Source: Actinomycetes bacterium (GTDB taxonomy: Bacteria > Actinomycetota > Actinomycetes > Streptosporangiales > Streptosporangiaceae). Taken from it: a stretch of 54,927 nucleotides of DNA. Shown here one piece after another: positions 24,534 through 33,383 of this stretch (position 1 is its first letter; each line of letters opens with the position of its first letter). A program made the position numbers and the translations under genes. Location of the stretch: NCBI GenBank assembly GCA_025964575.1, contig JAOPYO010000383.1, positions 1-54,927 of the forward strand, written 5' to 3'. The notes beneath the pieces are model-generated. The model did no database searches and was not told the origin of the DNA. It saw only the letters and a program-made list of their open reading frames with translations.

Positions 24534-25469
24534 ATGCCCTGGTCAGCCGGCGAGCCGATATCTCGAGGCGTGGAGACCTTTGCCCTGCATTGGGGCTTTC
24601 TGCCCGTCCTGATCTTGCTGTCCGTGCTGCACTATGTCGCCTCGGCCCTCGCACTGCAGTCGGTCGCCGGACGGCGGCTCCCACTGCGGGAGGCGACACT
24701 GACCCAGTTCACCGCGGCCGCCGCGAACCGGCTCGCCCCGGGCGGGATCGGCGCGGCCGCCGTCAACGTCCGTTATCTCACCTGCCGTGGTGTGCCCGCG
24801 CCTCGGGCGATCGCGAGCGTGACGGCACTGCAGGCTGCCACCGCCCTTGGTGACCTGCTGCTGTTCCTCGCGGTCCTCACGGTGGGACACTGGACCGGCG
24901 GAGGCGGAGCCCAGGTGCTGACGGCGCTCGGCTCGCATACGGCCCAGACCGCCGATCGGCTGCCACTCCCCTGGCTCCTGGCGGCCATTGGTACCGTCAT
25001 CGCCCTGGTGGCGTTCGCCTGGTGGCGCATGCGCGGCGATTCCGGCCGGTTGATCACCACCCTCGCGCAGACCTTGACCGCCATGGCGGAGCTGCTCCGG
25101 CGGCCGCGCGACCTGCTGGTCACGGTGACCGCCACCGCCGCCACCACCCTGGTGCTGAGCCTGGCGTTCGCGCTGAGTGTGCTGGCGGTGCCGGGCGCCT
25201 CCGCACCGGGCGAGCTGATGACGTTGCTCGCCGCGTACTTCATCGGTGCCGCGGCCGGTTCGGCGCTGCCCGTCCCCGCCGCGATCGGCTCGACCGAGGC
25301 CGCGCTGATCGCCGCACTGGGCGGTGCCGAGGTGTCGGCCGGCCACGCACTGCAGGCGGTCGTCCTCTTCCGCGCGATCACCTACTGGGCGCCGGTCCCC
25401 GTCGGCCTGTTCGCCACCCGGGCGCTCCGGCGATCACAGGCCGAGCCGGTCCCCGCACCGGCTCAATAG
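24534..25469 (+). CDS. Lysylphosphatidylglycerol-synthase-TM / flippase-like membrane protein
   Basis: 311 residues with about seven or eight hydrophobic helices. Family signatures are AAAANRLAPGGIGAAAVNVR, seen in UPF0104/LPG_synthase_TM proteins, and the late motif LPVPAAIGSTEAALIAALGG followed by AVVLFRAITYWAPVPVGLF. The family includes the flippase half of MprF and stand-alone putative lipid-linked transporters. There is no synthase domain. The start is ATG 24534; the ribosome site is unremarkable. The first helix of longer homologues may be missing, since the protein begins close to a loop (MPWSAGEPISRGVETF). Confidence 0.85.
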   Translation: MPWSAGEPISRGVETFALHWGFLPVLILLSVLHYVASALALQSVAGRRLPLREATLTQFTAAAANRLAPGGIGAAAVNVRYLTCRGVPAPRAIASVTALQAATALGDLLLFLAVLTVGHWTGGGGAQVLTALGSHTAQTADRLPLPWLLAAIGTVIALVAFAWWRMRGDSGRLITTLAQTLTAMAELLRRPRDLLVTVTATAATTLVLSLAFALSVLAVPGASAPGELMTLLAAYFIGAAAGSALPVPAAIGSTEAALIAALGGAEVSAGHALQAVVLFRAITYWAPVPVGLFATRALRRSQAEPVPAPAQ

Positions 25470-25554
25470 TCGAACCTTTTGCGGCGGATCGCCCCTTACT
25501 CGGCGGGCCGGTGGCCTAAATTCCTCGGCAGAGTCCGCATCTTCGAGGAGTGTC

Positions 25555-26559
25555 ATGACCGTGCTGATAGGACTCGCGTGCCTGGCGGTGGCCGGGCTGG
25601 AGATGGTCATGGCGTTCATCGTCGGGCCACGGGAACGCGAGGCGCTGCGCCAGGAGGTGAAGAGCACCTTCGAGGAGCGCATGCGGAAGCTGGAGGCCGC
25701 GCAGCGCAAGGACGAGATCTTCGAGACCGAACAGGAGACCCGCCTGCACACACTGGAAGACGATCTGGGCGGACTGCGGCTCAGAATCGTTCAGGTGGAG
25801 CGCGATCTCCAGGCCCGGGTGGGCGGGCTCGGCCAGGACCTGCATCAGGCGATCGGGCAGGTGAACGCCCTGGAGGACGACCGGGACCGGATCAACGGGC
25901 TTCAGCGGCGGCTGACTCAGGCGTTCCAGACGGTGGACGAGGTCGTCGCCGACCTCCTGCGGCACACCCTCGCCCAGCTGGACCAGGAGACCGCCGAGAC
26001 GCTGGGCGAGCGCGCCGCCGACACCCAGACGATCCGCGGCGCGATCGCCTGCGCCACCACCGAGTTCCAGGGCGCGCTGGTCCAGATCTTCGAGCAGTGC
26101 ACCCGGCACCATGATCTCGAGCTGCGTTTCAAGGTCTCCATGGGCGGCGCACGACCGCAGGAGGTCTACTATCTGACCGGCAGGAGCCCCCGATGGCTCC
26201 GGCAGCACTTCGCCGACGTGCTGCAGTCACTGCGTTCCGACATGGCCTCACCCGCCGAGGATCCCGCCGAGGACGACGTGGCCGCGCTGCAGAGCCTGCT
26301 GCACGCCGTCAACGCGACCGGCGAGGGATTCGCTCAGATCGGCCCAGTCGTGATCGTCCGCACCCAGGACACGCTGCTGTGCGGGGTGCTCACGCTGGCG
26401 GAGTGCCGGGACTTCGACACCGCCACGCTGGCCGGGGATCCCATCGCCTCGGCCGTACGGCTGCGCACGCTCCCGCCGCACCGCCTCTTCGACCTGACGG
26501 AATGGCCGCCGCGCTTCCCGGCCGAAGAGCAGCCCGGCGATTCCTCTAGTATCTGTTAG
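25555..26559 (+). CDS. Membrane-anchored coiled-coil hypothetical protein
   Basis: 334 residues from ATG 25555, with GAGGAG four bases before it. An N-terminal hydrophobic helix (LIGLACLAVAGLEMVMAFIV) is followed by a long charged coiled coil to about residue 130 (KLEAAQRKDEIFETEQETRL ... RDLQARVGGLGQDLHQAIGQ). A globular C-terminal half with EVYYLTGRSPRWLRQHFADV and TLLCGVLTLAECRDFDTATL comes last. The family is not recognised; the layout would suit a membrane-tethered scaffold or sensor. The last bases of the gene are part of the inverted repeat preceding the MFS gene. Confidence 0.75.
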   Translation: MTVLIGLACLAVAGLEMVMAFIVGPREREALRQEVKSTFEERMRKLEAAQRKDEIFETEQETRLHTLEDDLGGLRLRIVQVERDLQARVGGLGQDLHQAIGQVNALEDDRDRINGLQRRLTQAFQTVDEVVADLLRHTLAQLDQETAETLGERAADTQTIRGAIACATTEFQGALVQIFEQCTRHHDLELRFKVSMGGARPQEVYYLTGRSPRWLRQHFADVLQSLRSDMASPAEDPAEDDVAALQSLLHAVNATGEGFAQIGPVVIVRTQDTLLCGVLTLAECRDFDTATLAGDPIASAVRLRTLPPHRLFDLTEWPPRFPAEEQPGDSSSIC

Positions 26560-26571
26560 GTTTCCTAACAG
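26553..26571. promoter_or_regulatory. Perfect inverted repeat before MFS transporter gene
   Basis: CTGTTAGG-TTT-CCTAACAG: 8-base perfect arms with a 3-base centre, directly upstream of the AGGAGG ribosome site (12 bases before the GTG). It resembles MarR/TetR operators with TTAGG...CCTAA half-sites and covers the stop codon of the upstream gene. It could instead act as an RNA hairpin near the ribosome site. Confidence 0.6.
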
Positions 26572-26582
26572 AGGAGGTAGGA

Positions 26583-27812
26583 GTGCGAGCCTGGTATCGC
26601 GCGAACATCGGCGGTCTGCCCGGCACATTCTGGTACCTGTGGGCCGGGTTTCTGATCAACAAGATCGGCGGCTTCGGCGTCATCTTCCTCTCGCTGTATC
26701 TGGTCCAGAAGCGGGGCCTCGACACGGCAGGGGCCGGTCTGGTGGTCGGCCTCTATGGCGCCGGCGGCTCGGTGGGCGTGCTGGCCGGCGGAGTCCTCGC
26801 CGACCGCTGGGGCCGGCGTCGTACCCTGCTGGCCAGCCATACGGCCACCACCCTGCTCCTGCTTGGGCTGGCCTTCGCGCCCTGGGTGCCGGCGATCGCC
26901 GTGCTCACCGGCCTGGTCGGCGCCGCGCAGACGATGGTCGGCCCGCCGCTCATCGCCGCGATGGTGGACGTCGTGCCCGAGGCACGCCGGACCAAGGCCT
27001 TCAACCTGGAGTTCTGGGCGTTCAACCTGGGAACGGCCATCGCGGCTCCACTGGCCGGGCTGCTGGCCGAGGTCGGGTTCACGCCGCTGTTCCTCGTCGA
27101 GGCGGGCGCCACCTTCATCACGCTCCTGGTGCTGGCCTCCAGGGTGCCCGAGACCCTGCCGGTCCGGGCCGTCCAGAAGGAGGCCGGGAGGCGGCGTGGG
27201 CTGGGCACCGCTCTCACCGACCGGCCCTACCTGGTCTTCGTCGGACTCACCCTGGTGCTGGCCATCCTCACGATGCAGACCTCGACGATCCTGCCGCTCG
27301 CCATGGCCGGGGATCACCTGCGGCCGTCGGTGTACGGGCTGGTGATGGGCTTCACCGGAGTGCTGATCGTGTGCGGGCAGTTGTTCGTACCGCGTCTCAT
27401 CGGGGGGCGCCCCAAGGCCAGGGTGCTGGCCGCCGCCAACGCCCTGGTCGCCGCGGGCGTCGCCCTGGTGGCCACGGCCGACGTCGTCCCGGTCTATCTG
27501 GCGGCGGCGGCCGTCTGGACGGTCGGGCAGATGCTGGCCGCCCCACCCAATGCCGCGACCATCGCCGAGCTGTCCCCGATCGAGCTGCGCGGGCGTTATC
27601 AGGCGGTCTTCTATCTGAGCTTCCCGATCGCCGGCTTCGTCGCGCCGGCGCTGGGCGGCATGAGCCTGCAGCGGCTGGGCGACTGGCACTGGGTGATCTG
27701 CGGCGCGCTCGGCATGCTGGCGACGCTCGGACACCTGCTCACCGGCCCCTCCCGCGAGCGCAGGGCCGCGGCCCTGCGCGAGACGGAGCATGAACTGGTC
27801 CTTTCCGCATAG
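26583..27812 (+). CDS. MFS transporter (drug/efflux type)
   Basis: 409 residues with 12 predicted helices. The MFS loop 2-3 signature is GGVLADRWGRRRTLL, and a second basic loop occurs between helices 8 and 9. The N-terminus WYRANIGGLPGTFWYLWAGF and LINKIGGFGVIFLSLYL is characteristic of actinobacterial multidrug-type MFS proteins. The start is GTG 26583 after AGGAGG. The operator-like repeat immediately upstream suggests ligand-controlled expression, but no regulator gene is adjacent, so the repressor would act in trans. The transported compound is unknown. Confidence 0.9.
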   Translation: MRAWYRANIGGLPGTFWYLWAGFLINKIGGFGVIFLSLYLVQKRGLDTAGAGLVVGLYGAGGSVGVLAGGVLADRWGRRRTLLASHTATTLLLLGLAFAPWVPAIAVLTGLVGAAQTMVGPPLIAAMVDVVPEARRTKAFNLEFWAFNLGTAIAAPLAGLLAEVGFTPLFLVEAGATFITLLVLASRVPETLPVRAVQKEAGRRRGLGTALTDRPYLVFVGLTLVLAILTMQTSTILPLAMAGDHLRPSVYGLVMGFTGVLIVCGQLFVPRLIGGRPKARVLAAANALVAAGVALVATADVVPVYLAAAAVWTVGQMLAAPPNAATIAELSPIELRGRYQAVFYLSFPIAGFVAPALGGMSLQRLGDWHWVICGALGMLATLGHLLTGPSRERRAAALRETEHELVLSA

Positions 27813-27888
27813 CGGGCCCCTCCTGGAGCGGCCTGGCAGCTGCGGGCTACCGTCAGGTAGGGAAGATCCTGACCGTACGGAGGCCGTT

Positions 27889-28794
27889 ATGCGCATCGGA
27901 GTGTCCCTCAACGAGCCCACCGGGCCGGACGCCCTCGTCAAGCTCCGCGACGAGTTGCGGCGTGCGGCCGACGACGGCTTCGCCTCGGCCTGGGCGTCGC
28001 ACATCTTCGGCTTGGACACGCTGACCGCGCTGGCGGTGGCCGGCAGCCAGGTGCCCGGGATCGAGGTCGGCACCTCGGTGGTCCCCACCTACCCGCGCCA
28101 TCCCGCCGCCCTCGCCCAGCAGGCGCTGACCACGGCTCTGGCGGTCGGGGGCCGGCTCACCCTCGGGATCGGGCTCTCCCATCAGATCGTGATCGAGAAC
28201 ATGTACGGGTACGACTTCGGCAAGCCGGTCCGGCACATGGACGAGTACCTCTCGATCCTGCTGCCGCTGCTGAACGGCGAGCAGGCGGACTTCACCGGTG
28301 AGACCCTGGCCGGGCACATCGGGCTGTCGACCCCGCGGGTGGGCCGGGCGCCGGTGGTGCTGGCCGCGCTGGGACCCAGGATGCTCAAGCTGGCGGGCGA
28401 ACGGGCCGACGGCACGGTGCTGTGGATGACCGGCCCCGAGACCGTACGCGACCACGTCGTGCCGACGATCACGGCGGCCGCGCATGCCGCCGGGCGCCCG
28501 GACCCGAGGGTCGTCTGCATCCTGCCGGTCTGCGTCACCGACGACCTCGACGGCGCCAGGGCCCGCGCCGCCAAGGCCTTCGAGGTGTACGGCCTCCTGC
28601 CGTCCTACCGCGCCATGCTCGACCGTGAGGGCGTCGCCGGCCCCGAAGACGTGGCCATCGTGGGCGACGAGGACGCCGTCGGCGCCCAGGTCGAGGCCCT
28701 TGCCAAGGCCGGTGTCACCGACTTCGTCGCGGGCGAGTTCACGACCGGCGAGGACGGCCGGCGCACCCGTACCTTCCTGGCCTCCCTCACATAG
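27889..28794 (+). CDS. LLM-class F420-dependent oxidoreductase
   Basis: 301 residues from ATG 27889, with GGAGG five bases before it. This is a luciferase-like monooxygenase fold: MRIGVSLNEPTGPDALVKLR, the strand GIEVGTSVVPTYPRHPAALA, GRLTLGIGLSHQIVIENMYG and PVVLAALGPRMLKLAGERAD. The pattern is that of actinobacterial F420-dependent TIGR-type LLM enzymes; the substrate is unknown. Its last 8 bases overlap the convergent GH106-like gene. No operon partner is visible. Confidence 0.9.
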   Translation: MRIGVSLNEPTGPDALVKLRDELRRAADDGFASAWASHIFGLDTLTALAVAGSQVPGIEVGTSVVPTYPRHPAALAQQALTTALAVGGRLTLGIGLSHQIVIENMYGYDFGKPVRHMDEYLSILLPLLNGEQADFTGETLAGHIGLSTPRVGRAPVVLAALGPRMLKLAGERADGTVLWMTGPETVRDHVVPTITAAAHAAGRPDPRVVCILPVCVTDDLDGARARAAKAFEVYGLLPSYRAMLDREGVAGPEDVAIVGDEDAVGAQVEALAKAGVTDFVAGEFTTGEDGRRTRTFLASLT

Positions 28795-31700
28795 GCGAGG
28801 ACCAACGCATCCGCACCGGACCCATGAGACCTGATACCCGCTGACCCGGGAACACGAAGTGCGTCGGGCTCGCGGCGTCGAGGTACGGCGCGAGCGTGCC
28901 GAAGACCAGGACCTCGATCTCGTTCACGCCGGTCTGGAGCGCACTGGTCGCCTCGAAGGCATACGGGGCACAGACCCGGATTCCGAGGGAACGTCCGTTG
29001 ACGACCACCTCGGCGGTGCCCCGGACCGCACCCAGGTCGATCACCGCGTTCGAGAACGGCCCCGCCGCCTCGACCCGGGTCCGGTACCGGACTCCCCCGC
29101 TGTACTCCGCCAGGCCGACGCTCTGCCAGTCCCCCAGCTCGATGAGGCCCGTCCCGACCCGGAACTCCACGGGACCCGGCAGCGTGGCGCCCGCCGTGAA
29201 GCCGGGCCGGGTGCGGATGCGGAGCGCGGCCGAGCGCTGAGCCGTCGGACCGCCGGAGGTACCCGCCGTGAGGTCGACCGCCAGCCGTGCGGGGGTCCCG
29301 ATCGCGGTGACCGACTCCTCCCCGTCCACGAAAACGGTGACATCGCCATGGACGGCGAGCTCCATCATGGTGGCGCCGGGCGGCACCGTGAAGCGCAACC
29401 ACTCCACCTGACCGTCGGGATCCGGGTCGGCGAGCACCACGGGCAGGACCGTTCCATCGTGGCCGTCGTCCTCGAGCCAGGCCGCCCCGGGGAGCGGATG
29501 CGGGCGGCGCCACAGGTGGAGTGCGGCGGGGTCACCGTGCTGCCGCCGACGGGGCAGGACCGGAACCTCGGCGCCATCACGCGTCGCCCGCCAGTCCCGT
29601 CCGGAGACGGCACAGCCGTCCACCAGCACCGCAGGGGGCGTCTCGCCCTCCGCGAGGTGGAGCGTCAGCTCGTTGCTCCCTGGCCGCAGGGCGTGAGCCA
29701 CGTCGTAGCGTCCGGCCCTCGGCACGGCCTGCTCCGCGTACGGGTCGAACCCGCCCTGCCTGCCCACCTCGACACCGTTGACCAGGGCCCGGCACGGCAC
29801 GGCCGAGGCCACCTGGAGGACCGGGCCGGCACCTGGAGAGACCACCGCCGTGAGCGTGATCTCGGCTCCGGGGACCGGTGTACCGCCGACGGTGATCCAC
29901 TCAGGCCTGCGGTAACGTTCCGGATCCCGGACGACCGTGACGTGGGCTCGCAGCCACCCGTCGTCCTCCGGCACGAGCCGCAGGTCCAGGACGTGCCTGC
30001 CCGGGGGCAGCCGGTCGGGGGCGATGGCGAGATAGCCCCAGTCGTCGAGCTCCACCTCTGCGCCATCCACCCAGGCGGTCTTGGCCGCGGGCGCTCCCAC
30101 CGCCAGGAACCCGCTCTCCTCCGGTACGGTCAGCGCGGCACGGAAGAGCACGGCCCGTCCGGCGCCGACCTCGCCGAAGTCGAGGAACTCCTCGGGCACA
30201 TGCCCCTTGGGCCCGAGCGTGTCGCGATGGATCGGGTCCTTGTGGATGCCGCGCGACGACGAGTAGATCGCCGGCCGCCACCCTGGATCTCCGGGCCCCG
30301 TCCACAGGCCATGCGATCCGAACGTCGCGTACGCCGTCCCCCAGCCGGAGTCGTCGCCGGTCGCCCAACCGTCCCGGAGGCCGTCCTCGCCGTCCCGCTC
30401 CACCCGGTGCCGGACCGCCCACCGAGACAGTGTGGGCAGGTCCCCGGCCGGTCGCGCGAAGTCGCCCCACGTGTTGTCCAGGGTCGGGATCAGCTCCATC
30501 TCCCAGCGGTGTCCAAGGTCGGTCTCGTCCGCCGGCGTGGGACGGGCCGCCGGTTCGCAGGCCCCTGGATCGGCGACCCGCCGCGGGTCGGAGAAGACGA
30601 GGAGGGCTGCGGGACCGTCATCGAAGGGCACCACGAGTTCGGTGACATCGCCCCTCCTCTCGTACGGCAGCGGCCGCGGGGGCCCGCCGAACGGACCGAC
30701 GACCAGCGGTCGGCCCGATACACCTCGCACCCGGACGCGCATCTCGGACGCGTAGCGGCCGGGGTCGAAGTCATAGGTGACATCCAGCCAGCCGAGGTCC
30801 GCGCCGCGTTCCTCGGGGCGTTCCACCGAGACTCGGCTGGCGGCTGGAGAGGCCGCGGGCAAGAAGACCAGGGTCGCGCCGTCCACCTCGCGGACGAGCG
30901 ATGGCACGGGTGCGTCGACCCGGATCGCGTGCTCCAGCAGCGGGCCCAGATCGTCGGCGGACTCGACGAACCGGCACAGGGACCTGAGCCGGGCGACGGC
31001 CGCGTCCGCGTCCGCGCCGGGATCTCCCACTCCGTGCTCCGGGAGCGCGCCGACCGCGATCACCAGACCGCCCGCCGCGGCGAACTCGGTGAGTCTCCTG
31101 GCCGTCACTTCCTCGACCACGGTGCAGGCGGGCAGTACTATCACGGCGTACGCCTCGTCGGCGACGCGCAGCCGTCCGCCGGAGATCGCGGCCCGCCCCA
31201 CCGAGTCGTCGTCGATCACGTCAGCGTCGATCCGAAGCCGGTCGAGTGCTCCGGGTGTCATCCGGAACCACGCCATGTCGCCGACGAGCTCCCGGTAAAC
31301 CCGCTGAGCCCGGGCGGCCTCCGAGTCGACGCCATCGAGCCGCGTCCCCGCCTGCGCTGTGGCGGTCGGGAACAGAACCGCGACGTCGCACACGTGCCGG
31401 CCGAGCGACAGCGCCGCGCACAGCCGGGTCACCGCGTCAGCGAAGACCCGGTGGTGACGCCAGTAGGGCTGCCGCCAGTCGGTGGAGGGTGGCGCCCACT
31501 CCCACCATCCGCCCTTCGTCGTGTAGTAGACGGCGTGCGGGTTGTAGAGGGTCGCGCCGGCCCGTAGCCATGGCAGCAGCCAGTCGAACGTCTCCTCCAG
31601 CGTGCCGCCCCAGCCGCTGGAATGGAACGCCTCGATCCAGGTCCGGGAGCGCCCGTACAGATGGGCGAGTGAGGAGTGGATCCGTGCGTCGCCATGGTGG

Positions 31701-32554
31701 TCGGAGCCGGGTGCGCCGAACCACCGGTGGGTCCGGGTGTAGTCGGCGTAGAGCCGGACCCCGTCGACGGGATGCCCCGCGCGGGCCGGATCCTGCTGGT
31801 CGCAGCCGTGCAGCAGCCCGTGCCGTTCGTGCCATTCGGCGAGCGGGCGGAAGAACGCCTCCTCTGCCAGCTCCGCGCGGGTGAGGTGGAAGTCCCTGCG
31901 GACCTGATACGCCTCCGCCCCGTCCTTCCACAGCACCGGCATGACCGGCGTCAGGTCGTATCCGCGCCGAGCGCCGAACTCCGCGGCGAACTCGTCCGAC
32001 CAAGTGGGCAGGGACGGCAGCTCATCCTGGAACGACCCCGCGATCACGGTACCGAACCGGTGCCCCAGGCGCCGCTCGAATTCGCCGTGCACCCGATCCA
32101 GCAGGGCGGCGCAGGCGTCCGCCGACAGGTAATCGAAGCCGCGGGTCGTGACCTGGCCGCCCGGGGACAGCCACCGCCCGGCGTAGGCGGGGACGTCCCG
32201 CACCAGCCGGGCCTGTAGATCCGCTCCGGAGAAGCCGAGCTGGTCGTAGAACCACAGTGAGGTGCCCAGCTCCTCGGCGTCGTCACAGACCCCGTCGAGC
32301 AGTTCCCACCAGGCCTCGGAGAAGAACGGCGGATCGTCCGCGTCCGAGCCGAACATCGGGCCGGAAGGCGCCAGATTCATGACGACGAGGTTGTACACCC
32401 CGCCGTCGGCGAACCGCTCCAGCTGTCGGCGCAGCCGCCGCCGGTCGAGGGGCTCACCGCTCCACCACCAGATGGCCGTCGGGGAGAAGGCGCGCGGCGG
32501 CGACTCCAGGACCTCGGCCAGCCGCGTGGGAAACACTCTCTCTCCGGGAGGCAT
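28787..32554 (-). CDS. GH106-like alpha-L-rhamnosidase
   Basis: 1255 residues without a signal peptide. The N-terminal catalytic barrel begins AFSPTAIWWWSGEPLDRRRL and RQLERFADGGVYNLVVMNL, and continues with SLWFYDQLGFSGADLQARLV and GSFQDELPSLPTWSDEFAAE, as in GH106 and related large glycosyl hydrolases. The middle and C-terminal parts have GH2-like jelly-roll and sugar-binding domains (for example AVIDLGAVRGTAEVVVNGRS). Substrates of the family are rhamnosides such as rhamnogalacturonan side chains or flavonoid glycosides. It is the last gene of the long operon, starting 1 base after the permease stop. Exact specificity cannot be read from sequence. Confidence 0.85.
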   Translation of the reverse strand: MPPGERVFPTRLAEVLESPPRAFSPTAIWWWSGEPLDRRRLRRQLERFADGGVYNLVVMNLAPSGPMFGSDADDPPFFSEAWWELLDGVCDDAEELGTSLWFYDQLGFSGADLQARLVRDVPAYAGRWLSPGGQVTTRGFDYLSADACAALLDRVHGEFERRLGHRFGTVIAGSFQDELPSLPTWSDEFAAEFGARRGYDLTPVMPVLWKDGAEAYQVRRDFHLTRAELAEEAFFRPLAEWHERHGLLHGCDQQDPARAGHPVDGVRLYADYTRTHRWFGAPGSDHHGDARIHSSLAHLYGRSRTWIEAFHSSGWGGTLEETFDWLLPWLRAGATLYNPHAVYYTTKGGWWEWAPPSTDWRQPYWRHHRVFADAVTRLCAALSLGRHVCDVAVLFPTATAQAGTRLDGVDSEAARAQRVYRELVGDMAWFRMTPGALDRLRIDADVIDDDSVGRAAISGGRLRVADEAYAVIVLPACTVVEEVTARRLTEFAAAGGLVIAVGALPEHGVGDPGADADAAVARLRSLCRFVESADDLGPLLEHAIRVDAPVPSLVREVDGATLVFLPAASPAASRVSVERPEERGADLGWLDVTYDFDPGRYASEMRVRVRGVSGRPLVVGPFGGPPRPLPYERRGDVTELVVPFDDGPAALLVFSDPRRVADPGACEPAARPTPADETDLGHRWEMELIPTLDNTWGDFARPAGDLPTLSRWAVRHRVERDGEDGLRDGWATGDDSGWGTAYATFGSHGLWTGPGDPGWRPAIYSSSRGIHKDPIHRDTLGPKGHVPEEFLDFGEVGAGRAVLFRAALTVPEESGFLAVGAPAAKTAWVDGAEVELDDWGYLAIAPDRLPPGRHVLDLRLVPEDDGWLRAHVTVVRDPERYRRPEWITVGGTPVPGAEITLTAVVSPGAGPVLQVASAVPCRALVNGVEVGRQGGFDPYAEQAVPRAGRYDVAHALRPGSNELTLHLAEGETPPAVLVDGCAVSGRDWRATRDGAEVPVLPRRRQHGDPAALHLWRRPHPLPGAAWLEDDGHDGTVLPVVLADPDPDGQVEWLRFTVPPGATMMELAVHGDVTVFVDGEESVTAIGTPARLAVDLTAGTSGGPTAQRSAALRIRTRPGFTAGATLPGPVEFRVGTGLIELGDWQSVGLAEYSGGVRYRTRVEAAGPFSNAVIDLGAVRGTAEVVVNGRSLGIRVCAPYAFEATSALQTGVNEIEVLVFGTLAPYLDAASPTHFVFPGQRVSGLMGPVRMRWSSPM

Positions 32555-32555
32555 G

Positions 32556-33383
32556 TCAGCCCTTCAGCCCGCTGGCGAAGCCCTTGATGACGTAGCGCTG
32601 CAGCACCAGGAAAACGGCGAGGATCGGCAGCGCCGCGAGGACGAGACCGGCGAACACCAGCCCGTAGTCGGAGACGTACTGGCCGACGAAGGAGAAGACC
32701 CGCACCGGCACGGTCTCTTTGGCGGAGCCGCCGAGGTAGAGCAGCGGCGTGAAGAAGTCGTTCCAGATGAACACCGCGTTGAGGATCAGCACCGTGCCGG
32801 TGATGGGCCGCAGAAGCGGGAACACGACCTTGGTGAAGGCCTGCAGGTGGTTCGCGCCGTCGATCTGCGCGGCGCTGGCGTAGTCACGCGGCAGCGCCCG
32901 GATGAACCCCGTGTACAGGAACACGGTGAACGGCAGCTGGATGCCGGTATAGAAAAGGATCATCCCCTGGTAACTGCCGAGCAGGCCGAGCGAGTCGACG
33001 AGCTTGAACAGCGGGATCATGCCGAGCTGGAACGGCAGCACGATGCCGAGCAGGAACAGGACGTACAGCCAGTACCCGAGCCGCGAGGCGCACCTGGCGA
33101 GGAAGTACGCGCAGAAGGAGCCGAGAGCGATGAGCGCCACCAGGCTGGCGACCGTGATCATCGTGCTGTTCAGAAGCGCGGAACCCAGGGATGCCGACGA
33201 CCACGCGGCGGAGAAGTTGTCCAGCGTCGGCGAGGTGGGCGGTGACAGCGGCGCCGACGCGATCTGGTGCTTGTCCTTCAGCGACAGCGTGACCAGCGCG
33301 TAGACGGGGAACAGGAAGGCGAGCGCCGTCGCGATCATGACCAGTTCCAGCAGAAAGGTGCGGAATCCGTACCGGGGTCTCAT
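32556..33383 (-). CDS. CUT1-type sugar ABC transporter permease (MalG-like)
   Basis: 275 residues with six helices. The EAA loop reads DYASAAQIDGANHLQAFTKV followed by VFPLLRPITGTVLILNAVF, the binding-protein-dependent transport signature that docks the ATPase. The N-terminus GFRTFLLELVMIATALAFLF is typical of MalG-like proteins. The ATG at 33383 overlaps the upstream permease stop (ATGA). It pairs with the preceding permease; no ATPase is encoded here, so a shared MsiK-type ATPase is probably used. Confidence 0.93.
   Translation of the reverse strand: MRPRYGFRTFLLELVMIATALAFLFPVYALVTLSLKDKHQIASAPLSPPTSPTLDNFSAAWSSASLGSALLNSTMITVASLVALIALGSFCAYFLARCASRLGYWLYVLFLLGIVLPFQLGMIPLFKLVDSLGLLGSYQGMILFYTGIQLPFTVFLYTGFIRALPRDYASAAQIDGANHLQAFTKVVFPLLRPITGTVLILNAVFIWNDFFTPLLYLGGSAKETVPVRVFSFVGQYVSDYGLVFAGLVLAALPILAVFLVLQRYVIKGFASGLKG

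Noticed and set aside
28859..31567. A 902-codon open frame on the plus strand opposite the GH106-like gene
   Set aside because: Arg/Gly/Pro/His-rich translation without domains; a typical high-GC antisense shadow of the rhamnosidase.
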